64,000 nucleotides of DNA from JAFIEN01 sp051859505 (lineage in GTDB: Bacteria > Pseudomonadota > Alphaproteobacteria > Rhodobacterales > Rhodobacteraceae): contig JBHYFN010000016.1 in the NCBI GenBank assembly GCA_051859505.1, positions 13,574 through 77,573 on the forward strand. The letters are read 5' to 3'. Within the stretch, counting starts at the first letter, position 1. The number at the start of each line of letters is the position of its first letter. A program made the translations under genes and the position numbers. Positions 26,142 through 34,520 of this stretch are shown in pieces. The notes beneath the pieces are model-generated. The model had not been told where the DNA came from. It did not search any database and saw only the letters and a list, made by a program, of their open reading frames with translations.

Positions 26142-28426
26142 CTCCGCTTCTCCTTCCGGGGGTCCGCAAATTCGAGCCGAATTTCCTCGGGCTCGGCGCC
26201 GTCCTCGGTGAGGGCGGTCTCGATCGCATAGATCAGCGCGACCCGCGCGTGATACCGCGATCCCATCGCCTCGCCCCGGGTCGGCACGACAACGGGTTCG
26301 GGCGCCTCCCCCAGCGCATGTGCCGCCGCATTCCGGCCCAGCGCGGCATAATGCTCAAGCAAGGTGATCGGAGCATTGGAGAAAAGCTCCAGATTGTTGT
26401 GCGGCAGGCGGTCGGCGGCATGGATCACGGCGGTGCCCTTCGCCTGCAGCCCGATCCCGATGCCCGACCCGGACAGTCGCGCCGCGGTCAGGCCCAGGAA
26501 GGATGTGTCGGCGGTGTGCCGCATCCGCACCACCCGCGCCCGCAGGCCGCGCCCCTCGATCCCCGCCACCAGAACCCGCAGCACCTCGGACAGCTTGTGC
26601 CCGGCGGTCGTGCGGAACAGCTTGAGCCCGAAGGCCGGGCTGATCCCGATCACCACCTCGTCGCGCCCCTCGCCCGGGCCGGCGCGGCCCCCGGGCAGAT
26701 AGGCGATGGCGCGGGCTTCGCCGCCTTCCTGTTCCGCCTCGGCCCGCAGCACCGCGGGTTGGTCGAGCACGTCGCGGATCTCGACGATCTCGCGCCGTCT
26801 TTCCTCGGTCAGCCGATAGCCCGACCCCGGCCCGCTGTAGTCGTTGGGATCGTTGATCGCCGACAGGATGCGGCCGTCCCGGATCACGGCAGAGGTCTGG
26901 AGGTAATCCCCCGACAGCCGCAGCTTGACGACGTTCAGCAGGTTCCCGGCCTCTTCGGCAAAGCCGCGCCGGGCGAGGGCGCGGATGACATCCACCACAT
27001 CGAGCCCCCGGTCACGGATCGCCTCGCTGATGGCGGCGGCATCGCCCGGCCTGTAGCTTCGCGTCTCCGCCGACCCCGATGCCGCGATGACACTGGCCTT
27101 CATGTCGGCCGTCGGGCGGGCCAGTTCCAGTTCCTCGAACACCGCCGCGAGGGCCTCGACCGCGCGCTGCCGGATGTCCAGCGCGCGCCCTTCGGCCAGC
27201 GGCGTCAACCCGCCGTCGGCCTCGAAATCGCGTTGCAGAACAAGGTAGTCCTCCATCTCTTCGCCATTCAGGAGCGAGGGGTTGAACGAATTGTCATAGG
27301 CAAGGATCGACCCGAAGCCGGAACAGATCAGGTCGGACCCGGCGATCAGATAGGGCAGGATCTTGGCCCCCACCCGGATCTCGCTCTCGGACGAGCGTGC
27401 ATCGTTGCCCGAGGCGCATTCGAGGTCCAGCCAGACGGCGATCAGGTTCTCGGCCATGAGTTCCCTGACCCCGCCCGGCACCGTCGCGGTCAGGGGCGCG
27501 CCGTCGATGCCGCCGTTCTGGGTGCCCTGCACGCCCATGCCGCGCTGCAGGCACAGGCAACGCGCCTCGAGATACAGCAGCGTCTTCGATTCGTGGAACC
27601 CCATCAGAAGCTCGGCCCCCGCGCCCGAGGTGCAGCGCATCTTGATCCCGCGCGAGGCATAGGCCGCCGCAAGAAACGCCTTTGACCAGGGCGTGTCGTC
27701 GCCATCGGCAAAGCTTTTCTCGGTGCCATAGACCGAGACGGTTTCGGCATAGGAGGTGAACCCGGCCATCCCGATCAGAAGCTCCTCGGCCTCTTCGGAG
27801 GAACATTGCAGCAGCGTGCCCCAGCGCCCCACCGCCCCGCCCACGGCGCAGGCCAGCGCATTCGACCAGGCATTGCGCGACACCCGCATCGTCGTCTCGA
27901 TCTCGTCGAAACCAAAGCCCACCGCGGTGGCGGCATCGGCGGCCATCTGCAGCGGGTCGTCCTTGGCATTGGTCACATGCGCCTGGTTTCCCGGCGTCTT
28001 GCGCGCCCGCATCTTGGAATAGGCGAAGGCGATCTCGAGCGCGTTGAGCCGCGACACCACATCCGCCAGCTTGGCCGGCGTCAGCCCCCTGGCAAGCCGC
28101 ACCAGGGTTTCGCGGGGGACGTTCATGTCCACCAGCATCCGGGCAAGTTCGGCGGAATCGATCGCCATCGCCTCGGCGGCGATCTCGGGGTCAAGGTGGT
28201 GGCGCGCGATGAACAGGTCGATCAGGTCGAAGTCGCGCTCGAGCACGCCGTCCATGCTTTCGATCCGCCCGCCCGCGATGCCGACCCCCGGCTTCGGATC
28301 ATGCGGGCTCGAGAAGGCGGCAAAGCCGTTCTCGGCATCCTCGCGGGCGAAATTGTCAAGCCGCAGCGGCCGGGCGTCCCAGTCGGCGAACCGCTGCCAC
28401 CTGTTCGGTCTTTGCGCCTGGTCCAT
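26138..28426 (-). CDS. Fused large plus medium subunit of a B12-dependent diol dehydratase-like enzyme
   Basis: A 762-residue fusion. Residues about 1-555 match the large (PduC) subunit and about 588-762 the medium (PduD) subunit, joined by a Gly/Pro-rich linker near 565-587. With a constant offset of 7 from Klebsiella diol dehydratase numbering (from memory), the catalytic residues are present: Gln148, His150, Glu177, Glu228, Gln303, Asp342 and Ser369. Two pocket residues differ: Asp308 replaces Ser301 and Ala343 replaces Gln336. The medium-subunit N-terminal encapsulation peptide is absent because of the fusion. No reactivase gene is in this window. Confidence 0.93.
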   Translation of the reverse strand: MDQAQRPNRWQRFADWDARPLRLDNFAREDAENGFAAFSSPHDPKPGVGIAGGRIESMDGVLERDFDLIDLFIARHHLDPEIAAEAMAIDSAELARMLVDMNVPRETLVRLARGLTPAKLADVVSRLNALEIAFAYSKMRARKTPGNQAHVTNAKDDPLQMAADAATAVGFGFDEIETTMRVSRNAWSNALACAVGGAVGRWGTLLQCSSEEAEELLIGMAGFTSYAETVSVYGTEKSFADGDDTPWSKAFLAAAYASRGIKMRCTSGAGAELLMGFHESKTLLYLEARCLCLQRGMGVQGTQNGGIDGAPLTATVPGGVRELMAENLIAVWLDLECASGNDARSSESEIRVGAKILPYLIAGSDLICSGFGSILAYDNSFNPSLLNGEEMEDYLVLQRDFEADGGLTPLAEGRALDIRQRAVEALAAVFEELELARPTADMKASVIAASGSAETRSYRPGDAAAISEAIRDRGLDVVDVIRALARRGFAEEAGNLLNVVKLRLSGDYLQTSAVIRDGRILSAINDPNDYSGPGSGYRLTEERRREIVEIRDVLDQPAVLRAEAEQEGGEARAIAYLPGGRAGPGEGRDEVVIGISPAFGLKLFRTTAGHKLSEVLRVLVAGIEGRGLRARVVRMRHTADTSFLGLTAARLSGSGIGIGLQAKGTAVIHAADRLPHNNLELFSNAPITLLEHYAALGRNAAAHALGEAPEPVVVPTRGEAMGSRYHARVALIYAIETALTEDGAEPEEIRLEFADPRKEKRR

Positions 28427-28457
28427 CCTGCGTTCTCCTTGGCGCTGGCGGTCGGGG

Positions 28458-29477
28458 TCAGGTCGGCTCAGACTGCTTCCTGCGGGCCAGGAAATCCTGC
28501 GCCAGTTCGGCCGTCACCCGCGCGAAATCGGGCGCAAGGGCCTGCGGTTCGGGCGCGTCGATATGGCTGCCGATCCAGGCCAGAAGCGCCATCCGGCGCA
28601 GCATCACGAAGGTGTCGATCTCGTCCACCTCGGCCTGCGACAGCGGCCGGACCGTCCGATACCCTTCGACCCAGGACGCCTTGAGCGCGGCCACCTGCGG
28701 ATGATCCTCCATGAAGCTGATGCCGGTCGCGAAATCGTAGAGGAACCAGCCAAAGCCGCAATCGTCGAAGTCGATCAGCCGCGTCGCGCTGCCGTCGATC
28801 AGCAGGTTCGCAAGCCGCATGTCGGCATGGATCAGGCCATAGCGATCCGGCCCCTTGCCGAAGGCGGTCAGACGGCGGCGGACAAGGGCCTCGGTCTCTT
28901 CCAGAACCTGGCGGATGGCCGGGGTCATGTTCGGGCCGTCGCGCCAGTCGCCCCAGGTCGGGCTTTCGCCGAAGACCGCGTCCAGATCCCAGGTCAACCG
29001 CTCGAACGGCTCGGGCCGGGTCCAGGCCATCGAGTGAAGATGCGTCCGGGCCGCAATCGCCCCGAGTTCGCGGAACGGCTCGACAAGGTCATGATCCGGG
29101 TCGGGGGCGGTGCCCTCGACGAAGTGGAACATCACCATGTAGCGCGGGTTGGGCAGCCCGGCGGTGATCGCCTTCTGGATCACCTTGCCGTCCCGCCCGG
29201 CATAGACGCCGGGCGTGACGATATCCCCCGAGGCCTGCAGGGCTTCGGACCATGCAAGCTCGCATTCGATCGCCCGACGGCTGTGGTAGTTCTCGCGATG
29301 CACCCGCAGGATCGACCGGAAGCCGCCCGGTGCCGTGACCAGATAGGTGTTGTTCTCGGACACGTTGATCAGCCGGGCCTCGGCCCCGGCCGGCAGATCC
29401 CAAAGCCCCAGCGAGTCATTGGCAAGCCGGTGCAGAAGCTGCAGCAGCTCTTCATAGGGAATGTCGGACGATCCCAT
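28458..29477 (-). CDS. APH-fold phosphotransferase, probable amino-alcohol kinase
   Basis: A 339-residue aminoglycoside-phosphotransferase-like kinase. The catalytic loop is GLIHADMRLANLLI (Asp219, Asn224) and the magnesium motif LIDFDDCGFGW (Asp236). An RBS (GGAGG) precedes the ATG. Homoserine, choline, ethanolamine and amino-2-propanol kinases share this fold, and RMM-type BMC loci carry such a gene. It would phosphorylate an amino alcohol for the PLP phospho-lyase encoded at 19803. The direct substrate is an inference from context. Confidence 0.85.
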   Translation of the reverse strand: MGSSDIPYEELLQLLHRLANDSLGLWDLPAGAEARLINVSENNTYLVTAPGGFRSILRVHRENYHSRRAIECELAWSEALQASGDIVTPGVYAGRDGKVIQKAITAGLPNPRYMVMFHFVEGTAPDPDHDLVEPFRELGAIAARTHLHSMAWTRPEPFERLTWDLDAVFGESPTWGDWRDGPNMTPAIRQVLEETEALVRRRLTAFGKGPDRYGLIHADMRLANLLIDGSATRLIDFDDCGFGWFLYDFATGISFMEDHPQVAALKASWVEGYRTVRPLSQAEVDEIDTFVMLRRMALLAWIGSHIDAPEPQALAPDFARVTAELAQDFLARRKQSEPT

Positions 29478-29498
29478 GTCGCGCCTCCGTGGCTCGAG

Positions 29499-30278
29499 TC
29501 AGATATCCGCGATGGCGGCAAGCGACTCCGGTATGATCTGGCCGCCGTCCACGACGATCTGCTGGCCGGTGATGTAGCCCGCCTCGTCCGAAGCGAAGAA
29601 CAGCGCCGCATTGCCGATATCCTCGACCGCGCCCAGACGCTTGAGTGGGATCGACGCGGCCATGTCGTCAAGATACTGCTGGCCAAGATCCTGAAGACCC
29701 TCGGTATAGATGTTTCCCGGCATCACCGCGTTGATCGTGGTGTTGTAGCGCGCCAGTTCCATCGCCGCCGTCTTGAGGAACCCCAGTTGCCCGGCCTTCG
29801 AGGCGCCGTAATGCGACCATCCCGGATAGCCGGTGATCGGCCCGGTGATCGAGGAGGTCAGCACCACCCGGCCCTTGCCGGCCTTCTGGAAATGCGGGAT
29901 CGCCGCCTTGACCGCCAGAAAGGCCGACCGCAGGTTCGTGGCCATCACGCCGTCCCATTCGTCGGGCTCCATGTCCACGATCTTGGTCTGCGGAAAGGCG
30001 CCGGCGTTGGCGCAGACGATGTCAAGCCCGCCCTGCGCCGCGGCAGTGCTGTCGACCATGGCGCGCACGCTGTCCCAGTCAGAGACGTCGCACAGCTCGT
30101 AGCGCAGGCTGCCCCCGGCGGCGTTCAGCTCGTCGCAGGTGCGCTTCAGCGCCTCTTCGCCGCGCGCCGCGATGGTGACCCTGGCGCCCTGCGCCGCAAA
30201 GACCCGGGCGATCCCCTTGCCGATCCCCTTCGAGCCGCCCGTGACGACGACGCTTTTTCCCTTGATGGATGTCAGCAT
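29499..30278 (-). CDS. Short-chain dehydrogenase (probable amino-alcohol/aminoketone oxidoreductase)
   Basis: A 259-residue classical SDR with the cofactor loop TGGSKGIG (residues 13-20), NAG at 91-93 and catalytic Ser142/143, Tyr157 and Lys161 (HYGASK). A strong GGAGGAG RBS precedes the ATG. RMM-type BMC loci carry an SDR interconverting aminoacetone and 1-amino-2-propanol, which fits with the kinase next door. Acidic or basic cofactor preference cannot be fixed; AARGEE after strand 2 hints at NADP-type or mixed use. Confidence 0.85.
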   Translation of the reverse strand: MLTSIKGKSVVVTGGSKGIGKGIARVFAAQGARVTIAARGEEALKRTCDELNAAGGSLRYELCDVSDWDSVRAMVDSTAAAQGGLDIVCANAGAFPQTKIVDMEPDEWDGVMATNLRSAFLAVKAAIPHFQKAGKGRVVLTSSITGPITGYPGWSHYGASKAGQLGFLKTAAMELARYNTTINAVMPGNIYTEGLQDLGQQYLDDMAASIPLKRLGAVEDIGNAALFFASDEAGYITGQQIVVDGGQIIPESLAAIADI

Positions 30279-30318
30279 TGCATCTCCTCCCTTTTCCGTG
30301 GTTGTTGAGCGGCCCGCC

Positions 30319-31131
30319 TCATTCGGCCAACCCTGCCTGCCCGCCCGGTCGGCGCAGCATCCAGCGCAGCGCGAAGGCCAGCGCGATCAGAAGAAACGAA
30401 CCGATGACCGAGATCACGCCGAGCGTCGGCACAAGCGGCGAATACCCCGCGACCATCCGCGCATAGAGCCATTCCGGCAGGGTGGAATCGACGCCCGTGG
30501 TGAAAAGCGACAGCGGGAAATTGCCCCAGCTCAACAGGAACGCGAACAGCCCCGCCGAAATGACGCCCGGCATCAGCAGCGGCAGGGTGATCTCGCGCAG
30601 GATGGTGAAGGTCGAGGCCCCCATGTCGCGCGCCGCCTCTTCGAGGGCCGGGTCGAAACTGTAGGCCCGGATGGCGATGACCAGCGTCGCGATCGGCGCG
30701 ATCCAGACCAGATGCGCCACGATGGCGGTTTTCCAGGTGGGGATGATCCCGACCGAGTTGAACCAGATCAGCAGCGCCAGCCCCAGCACGGCCTGCGGAA
30801 AGAAGATCGGCAGCAGGATGACCTTCTGAAACAGCGACCGAAAGCGCCACTGGTAGCGCGCAAAGGCCAGCGCCCCGAAGAAGCCGACCACCATGGATAT
30901 GACCGTGACGATCACCGCGATCTTGAGCGAGGTCAGCACGATCTCGCGCACGGTGTCGCTTTGCATGGCGTCGGCATACCAGCGGAAGGAATATTCGCGG
31001 ATCGGGAAGGTCAGGTACCGCGCGCGCGAGATCGAGGCAAAGCCCACCGATACAAGCGGCAGGTACAGCATGAAGATGATGAACAGGCCATAGACGAAAA
31101 GGACGATGCGCGTGGTCCGGGAAGCGGGCAT
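30319..31131 (-). CDS. Polyamine-type ABC transporter permease (PotC-like)
   Basis: A 270-residue BPD_transp_1 permease with six predicted membrane segments and the EAA-type loop EEAARDMGASTFTILREITLP. Its ATG overlaps the stop of the partner permease by one base. With the genes at 31131, 31985 and 33158 it forms a spermidine/putrescine-type importer, whose usual ligands are small cationic amines. Confidence 0.9.
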   Translation of the reverse strand: MPASRTTRIVLFVYGLFIIFMLYLPLVSVGFASISRARYLTFPIREYSFRWYADAMQSDTVREIVLTSLKIAVIVTVISMVVGFFGALAFARYQWRFRSLFQKVILLPIFFPQAVLGLALLIWFNSVGIIPTWKTAIVAHLVWIAPIATLVIAIRAYSFDPALEEAARDMGASTFTILREITLPLLMPGVISAGLFAFLLSWGNFPLSLFTTGVDSTLPEWLYARMVAGYSPLVPTLGVISVIGSFLLIALAFALRWMLRRPGGQAGLAE

Positions 31132-31988
31132 CAGCGTTTCCTCCCCATGATCCGGTCAAGGTCGATGCGCGACAGCCCCACCATGGCCACGGCCGAGATG
31201 ATGACGATCAGCGTCAGTGACAGTGCCGATCCCAGCGGCCAGTTCTGCCCGAAGGTGAAGGCGGTCTCGATGTCGTCGGCGATCACGATCACCGCGCGGC
31301 CCCCCAGAAGCTTGGCCTCGGCCAGGGCACCCGCCGCCAGCACGAAGGACAGGAGCGAGCCCACCACGATGCCGGGCGCGGCGAGCGGAAGGTCGATCTG
31401 CGTCAGGATCTGCCAGCGCGATGCCCCAAGGTCGGCCGCCGCCTGGCGGGCATCGTCGGGCACCATGGCGATGCCCTGGGCCAAGGGAAACAGCATGAAG
31501 GGGAAATAGACCTGCACCAGGCCGAAGATGATCGCAGGCACGTTGTACAGAAGCCCCTCGAACCCGACGCCGAACCAGGCCTGCAGGTGACCCTCGATCA
31601 GCCCGCCCTTCATCAGCGTCAGAACCCAGCCGAACAGCCTGATGTTTTCGGAAACGAAAAGCGTCATCACCACGGCGATGGTGATCACCAGGGTGAAGCG
31701 GCCAAAGACCTTGGCCATGCCATAGGCCAGCGGCCAGCAGATCACGAACAGGATGGCCGTCGACGCCACCGCCATGCCAAGCGACCACAGCAACGAGCGA
31801 TAATAGCCCTGCGACACGATCACCGCGAAGGACGAGAAATCGGGCGCGTTCAGCAGGCTGAACACCCGCTGCGGCATGATCGAGAACACGGCCACCACCA
31901 GAAGCGGCGCAGCAAAGGCCAGCAGCAATATGATGCCGATCGGCAGCGCAGAGAGGGCCCCCAGCCTGCGATCCGTGCTTTCCATCAT
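31131..31988 (-). CDS. Polyamine-type ABC transporter permease (PotB-like)
   Basis: The ATG at 31988 lies 4 bases after GGAGG and overlaps the ATPase stop, giving 285 residues; a much longer in-frame reading upstream runs antiparallel through the ATPase and is not real. It has six membrane segments and the EAA loop ADLGASRWQILTQIDLP. It pairs with the PotC-like permease to form the channel. Confidence 0.9.
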   Translation of the reverse strand: MMESTDRRLGALSALPIGIILLLAFAAPLLVVAVFSIMPQRVFSLLNAPDFSSFAVIVSQGYYRSLLWSLGMAVASTAILFVICWPLAYGMAKVFGRFTLVITIAVVMTLFVSENIRLFGWVLTLMKGGLIEGHLQAWFGVGFEGLLYNVPAIIFGLVQVYFPFMLFPLAQGIAMVPDDARQAAADLGASRWQILTQIDLPLAAPGIVVGSLLSFVLAAGALAEAKLLGGRAVIVIADDIETAFTFGQNWPLGSALSLTLIVIISAVAMVGLSRIDLDRIMGRKR

Positions 31989-33061
31989 GCGCCTCCGATC
32001 ACATGAACATGGTCGGCGTCGAAGCCCAGCAGTACTTCGGAGCCGGGCGCTCCGGCGAAGGCATCCTCGCGCAGTTTCTCGACCGTGGCCCTTTCGCCCG
32101 ACTCGAGCTCGATCTCGTACTGGATGCGCGATCCCAGCGCATAGCTGGCGTGCAGCCGGCCGCGCACCAGGAAATCGGCCGTTTCGCCATCGGCAAGGAA
32201 CCGCACGAATTCGGGCCGCACCATCAGCGTCGCCGCCCCTTGCGCCGGCAGCGCAAGCCCCAGTTGCTGCAGCGCGCCGTTGACATGAAGCCGGCCCGTA
32301 TCGACGCGTCCGTCCGCCGCGACGGTCAGGTCGAACAGGTTCACCTCGCCCATGAACTCGGCGACGAACTTGCTGACGGGGCGGGCGTAGATGTCGTCGG
32401 CCGTGGCGATCTGCTCGAAACGGCCTGCGCGCATGATGGCGATCCGGTCCGACATGACCATCGCCTCTTCCAGGCTGTGGGTGATGTAGACGAAGGTCTT
32501 GCCGGTGCGGCCATGCAGATCCTTCAACTCCTTCTCGAGGACCTTGCGCAGCCGGTAATCCAGCGCCGAAAGCGGTTCGTCGAAGAACAGGATCTCGGGG
32601 TCGAAGGCCAGCGCGCGGGCCAGCGCCACCCGCTGCCGTTCGCCGCCCGAACACTGGTTGATGCGCTTGGAATAGTAGTCGCGCGGCAGGTGCAGCAGGT
32701 CGAGCAGTTCCAGCGCGCGGGCCCGACGGTCGGCGGGGCTGACCTTGCGCAGTTTCAGCGGGAATTCGATGTTGCCGCCGACCGTCATGTGCGGAAACAG
32801 CGCCAGCGACTGGAACACCATGCAGGTGGGCCGCTTGTTGGCCGGCACCTTGTCGATCCGCCCCTCCCGCAGCCAGATCGCGCCCGAGGTCACGTCATCC
32901 ATGCCGACAAGCAGCCGGATCAGCGTGGACTTGCCGCTGCCCGAGGGGCCGACGATGGTGAAGAACTCACCGTCGCGGATCTCGAGATCGACACCATGAA
33001 GGGCGGTGAAGGTGCCGAAGGTCTTGGTCACGCCTTCAAGGCGCAGAATCGTGTCGGACAC
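31985..33061 (-). CDS. Polyamine-type ABC transporter ATP-binding protein (PotA-like)
   Basis: A 358-residue ATPase starting with GTG. It has Walker A GPSGSGKST, signature CSGGERQRVALARAL, Walker B ILFFDEPLSALD and the switch His in YITHS, followed by a C-terminal TOBE regulatory domain (LMVRPEFVRFLADG). The signature has Cys where Leu is usual. It overlaps the PotB-like gene. Confidence 0.93.
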   Translation of the reverse strand: MSDTILRLEGVTKTFGTFTALHGVDLEIRDGEFFTIVGPSGSGKSTLIRLLVGMDDVTSGAIWLREGRIDKVPANKRPTCMVFQSLALFPHMTVGGNIEFPLKLRKVSPADRRARALELLDLLHLPRDYYSKRINQCSGGERQRVALARALAFDPEILFFDEPLSALDYRLRKVLEKELKDLHGRTGKTFVYITHSLEEAMVMSDRIAIMRAGRFEQIATADDIYARPVSKFVAEFMGEVNLFDLTVAADGRVDTGRLHVNGALQQLGLALPAQGAATLMVRPEFVRFLADGETADFLVRGRLHASYALGSRIQYEIELESGERATVEKLREDAFAGAPGSEVLLGFDADHVHVIGGA

Positions 33062-33089
33062 GGAATCATCCTGTGGGTCGCATCACTGC

Positions 33090-33132
33090 CCCGCCCCGTC
33101 GCATGGCGTGCATGCAGACGGAACGGGGCGGG
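33090..33132 (-). terminator. Hairpin between the Pot-type binding-protein and ATPase genes
   Basis: On the minus strand a 10-base perfect stem (plus-strand arms CCCGCCCCGT at 33090-33099 and ACGGGGCGGG at 33123-33132) encloses a 23-base loop that holds a second 5-base stem (GCATG...CATGC). It lies in the 96-base gap after the binding-protein stop. Confidence 0.65.
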
Positions 33133-33157
33133 ATGTTGGAGTCTTTAGGCTTGCGAC

Positions 33158-34282
33158 CTAGCGCCGCGCGGCCGTGTAGATCGCCAGAAGTTCGTCGTAG
33201 TCGGGCACGATCTGGAAATCCAGCGAACGCGACATCTCTTCCTCCAGCGAATCCCACTGGATGGCGTCAAGCTCTTCCGAGTCGAAAAGCGCCATCGTCT
33301 CGGGGTCGCCCATCTGGGCCACCGGGTTGTAGGTGCCCTCGGGGAAGGCCACGGCCTTCGAGATCTCGGGCAGCTGCACGAATTCGAGGAAGTTCTCGGC
33401 CATGATCGAGGGTTCGGGGTTGTTCACCGCCGAGGTCAGCTCGACCCAGACGACCCCGCCCTTGCCGTCCACCGGACCCGTCCTTGGGGTGATGCCGCGG
33501 ATGTTCGTGGCGCCGTCGTAGCGTGCCGGCGAGGCGGTGTAGGTGCCGCCGGTGAAATAGGCGTCGATCTCGCCGTTGATCAGCGCGGTGTTGAGGGCCA
33601 CCAGATCGTCGGTGCGCAGCCGCGAATTGCCGAAGATCTGCCCGGCCACTTCCCGGAACGTCTCGCGCCCGGCCTCGTCGGTCGGCGAGAACGGATCCAG
33701 CCCGGCGGTCAGCATCATGTGGATGACGTTCCAGTTGTCATAGGTCAGAACGCCGTAACGGCCCGCCATGTCCGGATCCAGAAACAGGTTCCAGCCCTGA
33801 TCCTCGGCCATATCGCGCGAGATCTTGTCGGTGTTCACCACGAAGCTGAACGGCCCGTAGCGCTGCGGCATCCCGATCAGCTCGCCATCCTCGGCGAAGG
33901 CCAGATCATAGGGCCCCGAGAATTCGGGAAGCATCTTGTCGAAATAGGGCATGAACCGCTCTTTATCGAGCGGCTTGATCAGCCCTTCGGGATACATGTC
34001 GCGGGCCCAGGGCTGGTTCAGGTTGATCAGATCCCAGACGTTGATCTCGCCGGCGCGGATCCGGTTGATCATGTCGGGATCCGAGGTGCCGCTGGCGGCC
34101 CGGACGGTGACCCCCGGAAAGGCGCGACGGAACGGGCCGAGTACATCGTCGGTGTTGTACCCTTCCCAGCACAGGATGTTCATCTGATCGTCGCGCGAGG
34201 CGTGGGCCATGCCGGGAAACAAGGCGCTTGCCCCGAAGGCTCCGGCCAGGCTTGCGGAAAACTGTCTGCGGTTCATTTTCAT
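33158..34282 (-). CDS. Polyamine-type periplasmic binding protein (PotD/family 1)
   Basis: A 374-residue solute-binding protein with a Tat-like signal peptide (MNRRQFSASLAGAFGASALF, cleavage near AHA-S). The mature start MNILCWEGYNTDDVLGPFRR is typical of PotD/PotF proteins. It is first in the right BMC operon and diverges from the AraC regulator. It would capture the imported substrate that the compartment uses; a cationic amine or amino alcohol is the inference. Confidence 0.88.
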   Translation of the reverse strand: MKMNRRQFSASLAGAFGASALFPGMAHASRDDQMNILCWEGYNTDDVLGPFRRAFPGVTVRAASGTSDPDMINRIRAGEINVWDLINLNQPWARDMYPEGLIKPLDKERFMPYFDKMLPEFSGPYDLAFAEDGELIGMPQRYGPFSFVVNTDKISRDMAEDQGWNLFLDPDMAGRYGVLTYDNWNVIHMMLTAGLDPFSPTDEAGRETFREVAGQIFGNSRLRTDDLVALNTALINGEIDAYFTGGTYTASPARYDGATNIRGITPRTGPVDGKGGVVWVELTSAVNNPEPSIMAENFLEFVQLPEISKAVAFPEGTYNPVAQMGDPETMALFDSEELDAIQWDSLEEEMSRSLDFQIVPDYDELLAIYTAARR

Positions 34283-34361
34283 TCGTTCTTGTCTCCCCGT
34301 TGATGGTGCGCCGCAAGGGCGGCTCCAAGGGGGTATGGTGGCCCGATTCGCCGGACCCGTC

Positions 34362-34399
34362 TTGACAGGAAGGGCCTCGAATTTGACACGAGACTGTCA
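34362..34399. promoter_or_regulatory. Putative AraC-type operator between the importer operon and AraC regulator
   Basis: TTGACA occurs as a direct repeat at 34362-34367 and 34383-34388, exactly 21 bases apart (two helical turns), a spacing typical of AraC-family half-sites. The second copy also forms an inverted repeat TGACA/TGTCA with 34395-34399. The TTGACA sequences could alternatively be -35 boxes. Confidence 0.4.
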
Positions 34400-34520
34400 T
34401 ACTGCCCGCGTTTCGCGCATTCCGCGCCTTTGCGGCCCTGACGGCTCCAACCTGCTTTGCACTGGACATTCGGGTCTGTTTTCCTAAGCTCGTTGTTTGA
34501 ACGAGGAGTCGGTCACGGCC

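Noticed and set aside
25719..28426. Glycerol dehydratase of a 1,3-propanediol (dha-type) pathway
   Set aside because: No 1,3-propanediol dehydrogenase or glycerol genes are present, and the pocket residues differ from both diol and glycerol dehydratases at two key sites.
28044..30308. A 754-codon plus-strand open frame opposite the dehydratase, kinase and SDR genes
   Set aside because: Shadow of conserved minus-strand genes with intact catalytic motifs; its own translation has no recognisable pattern.
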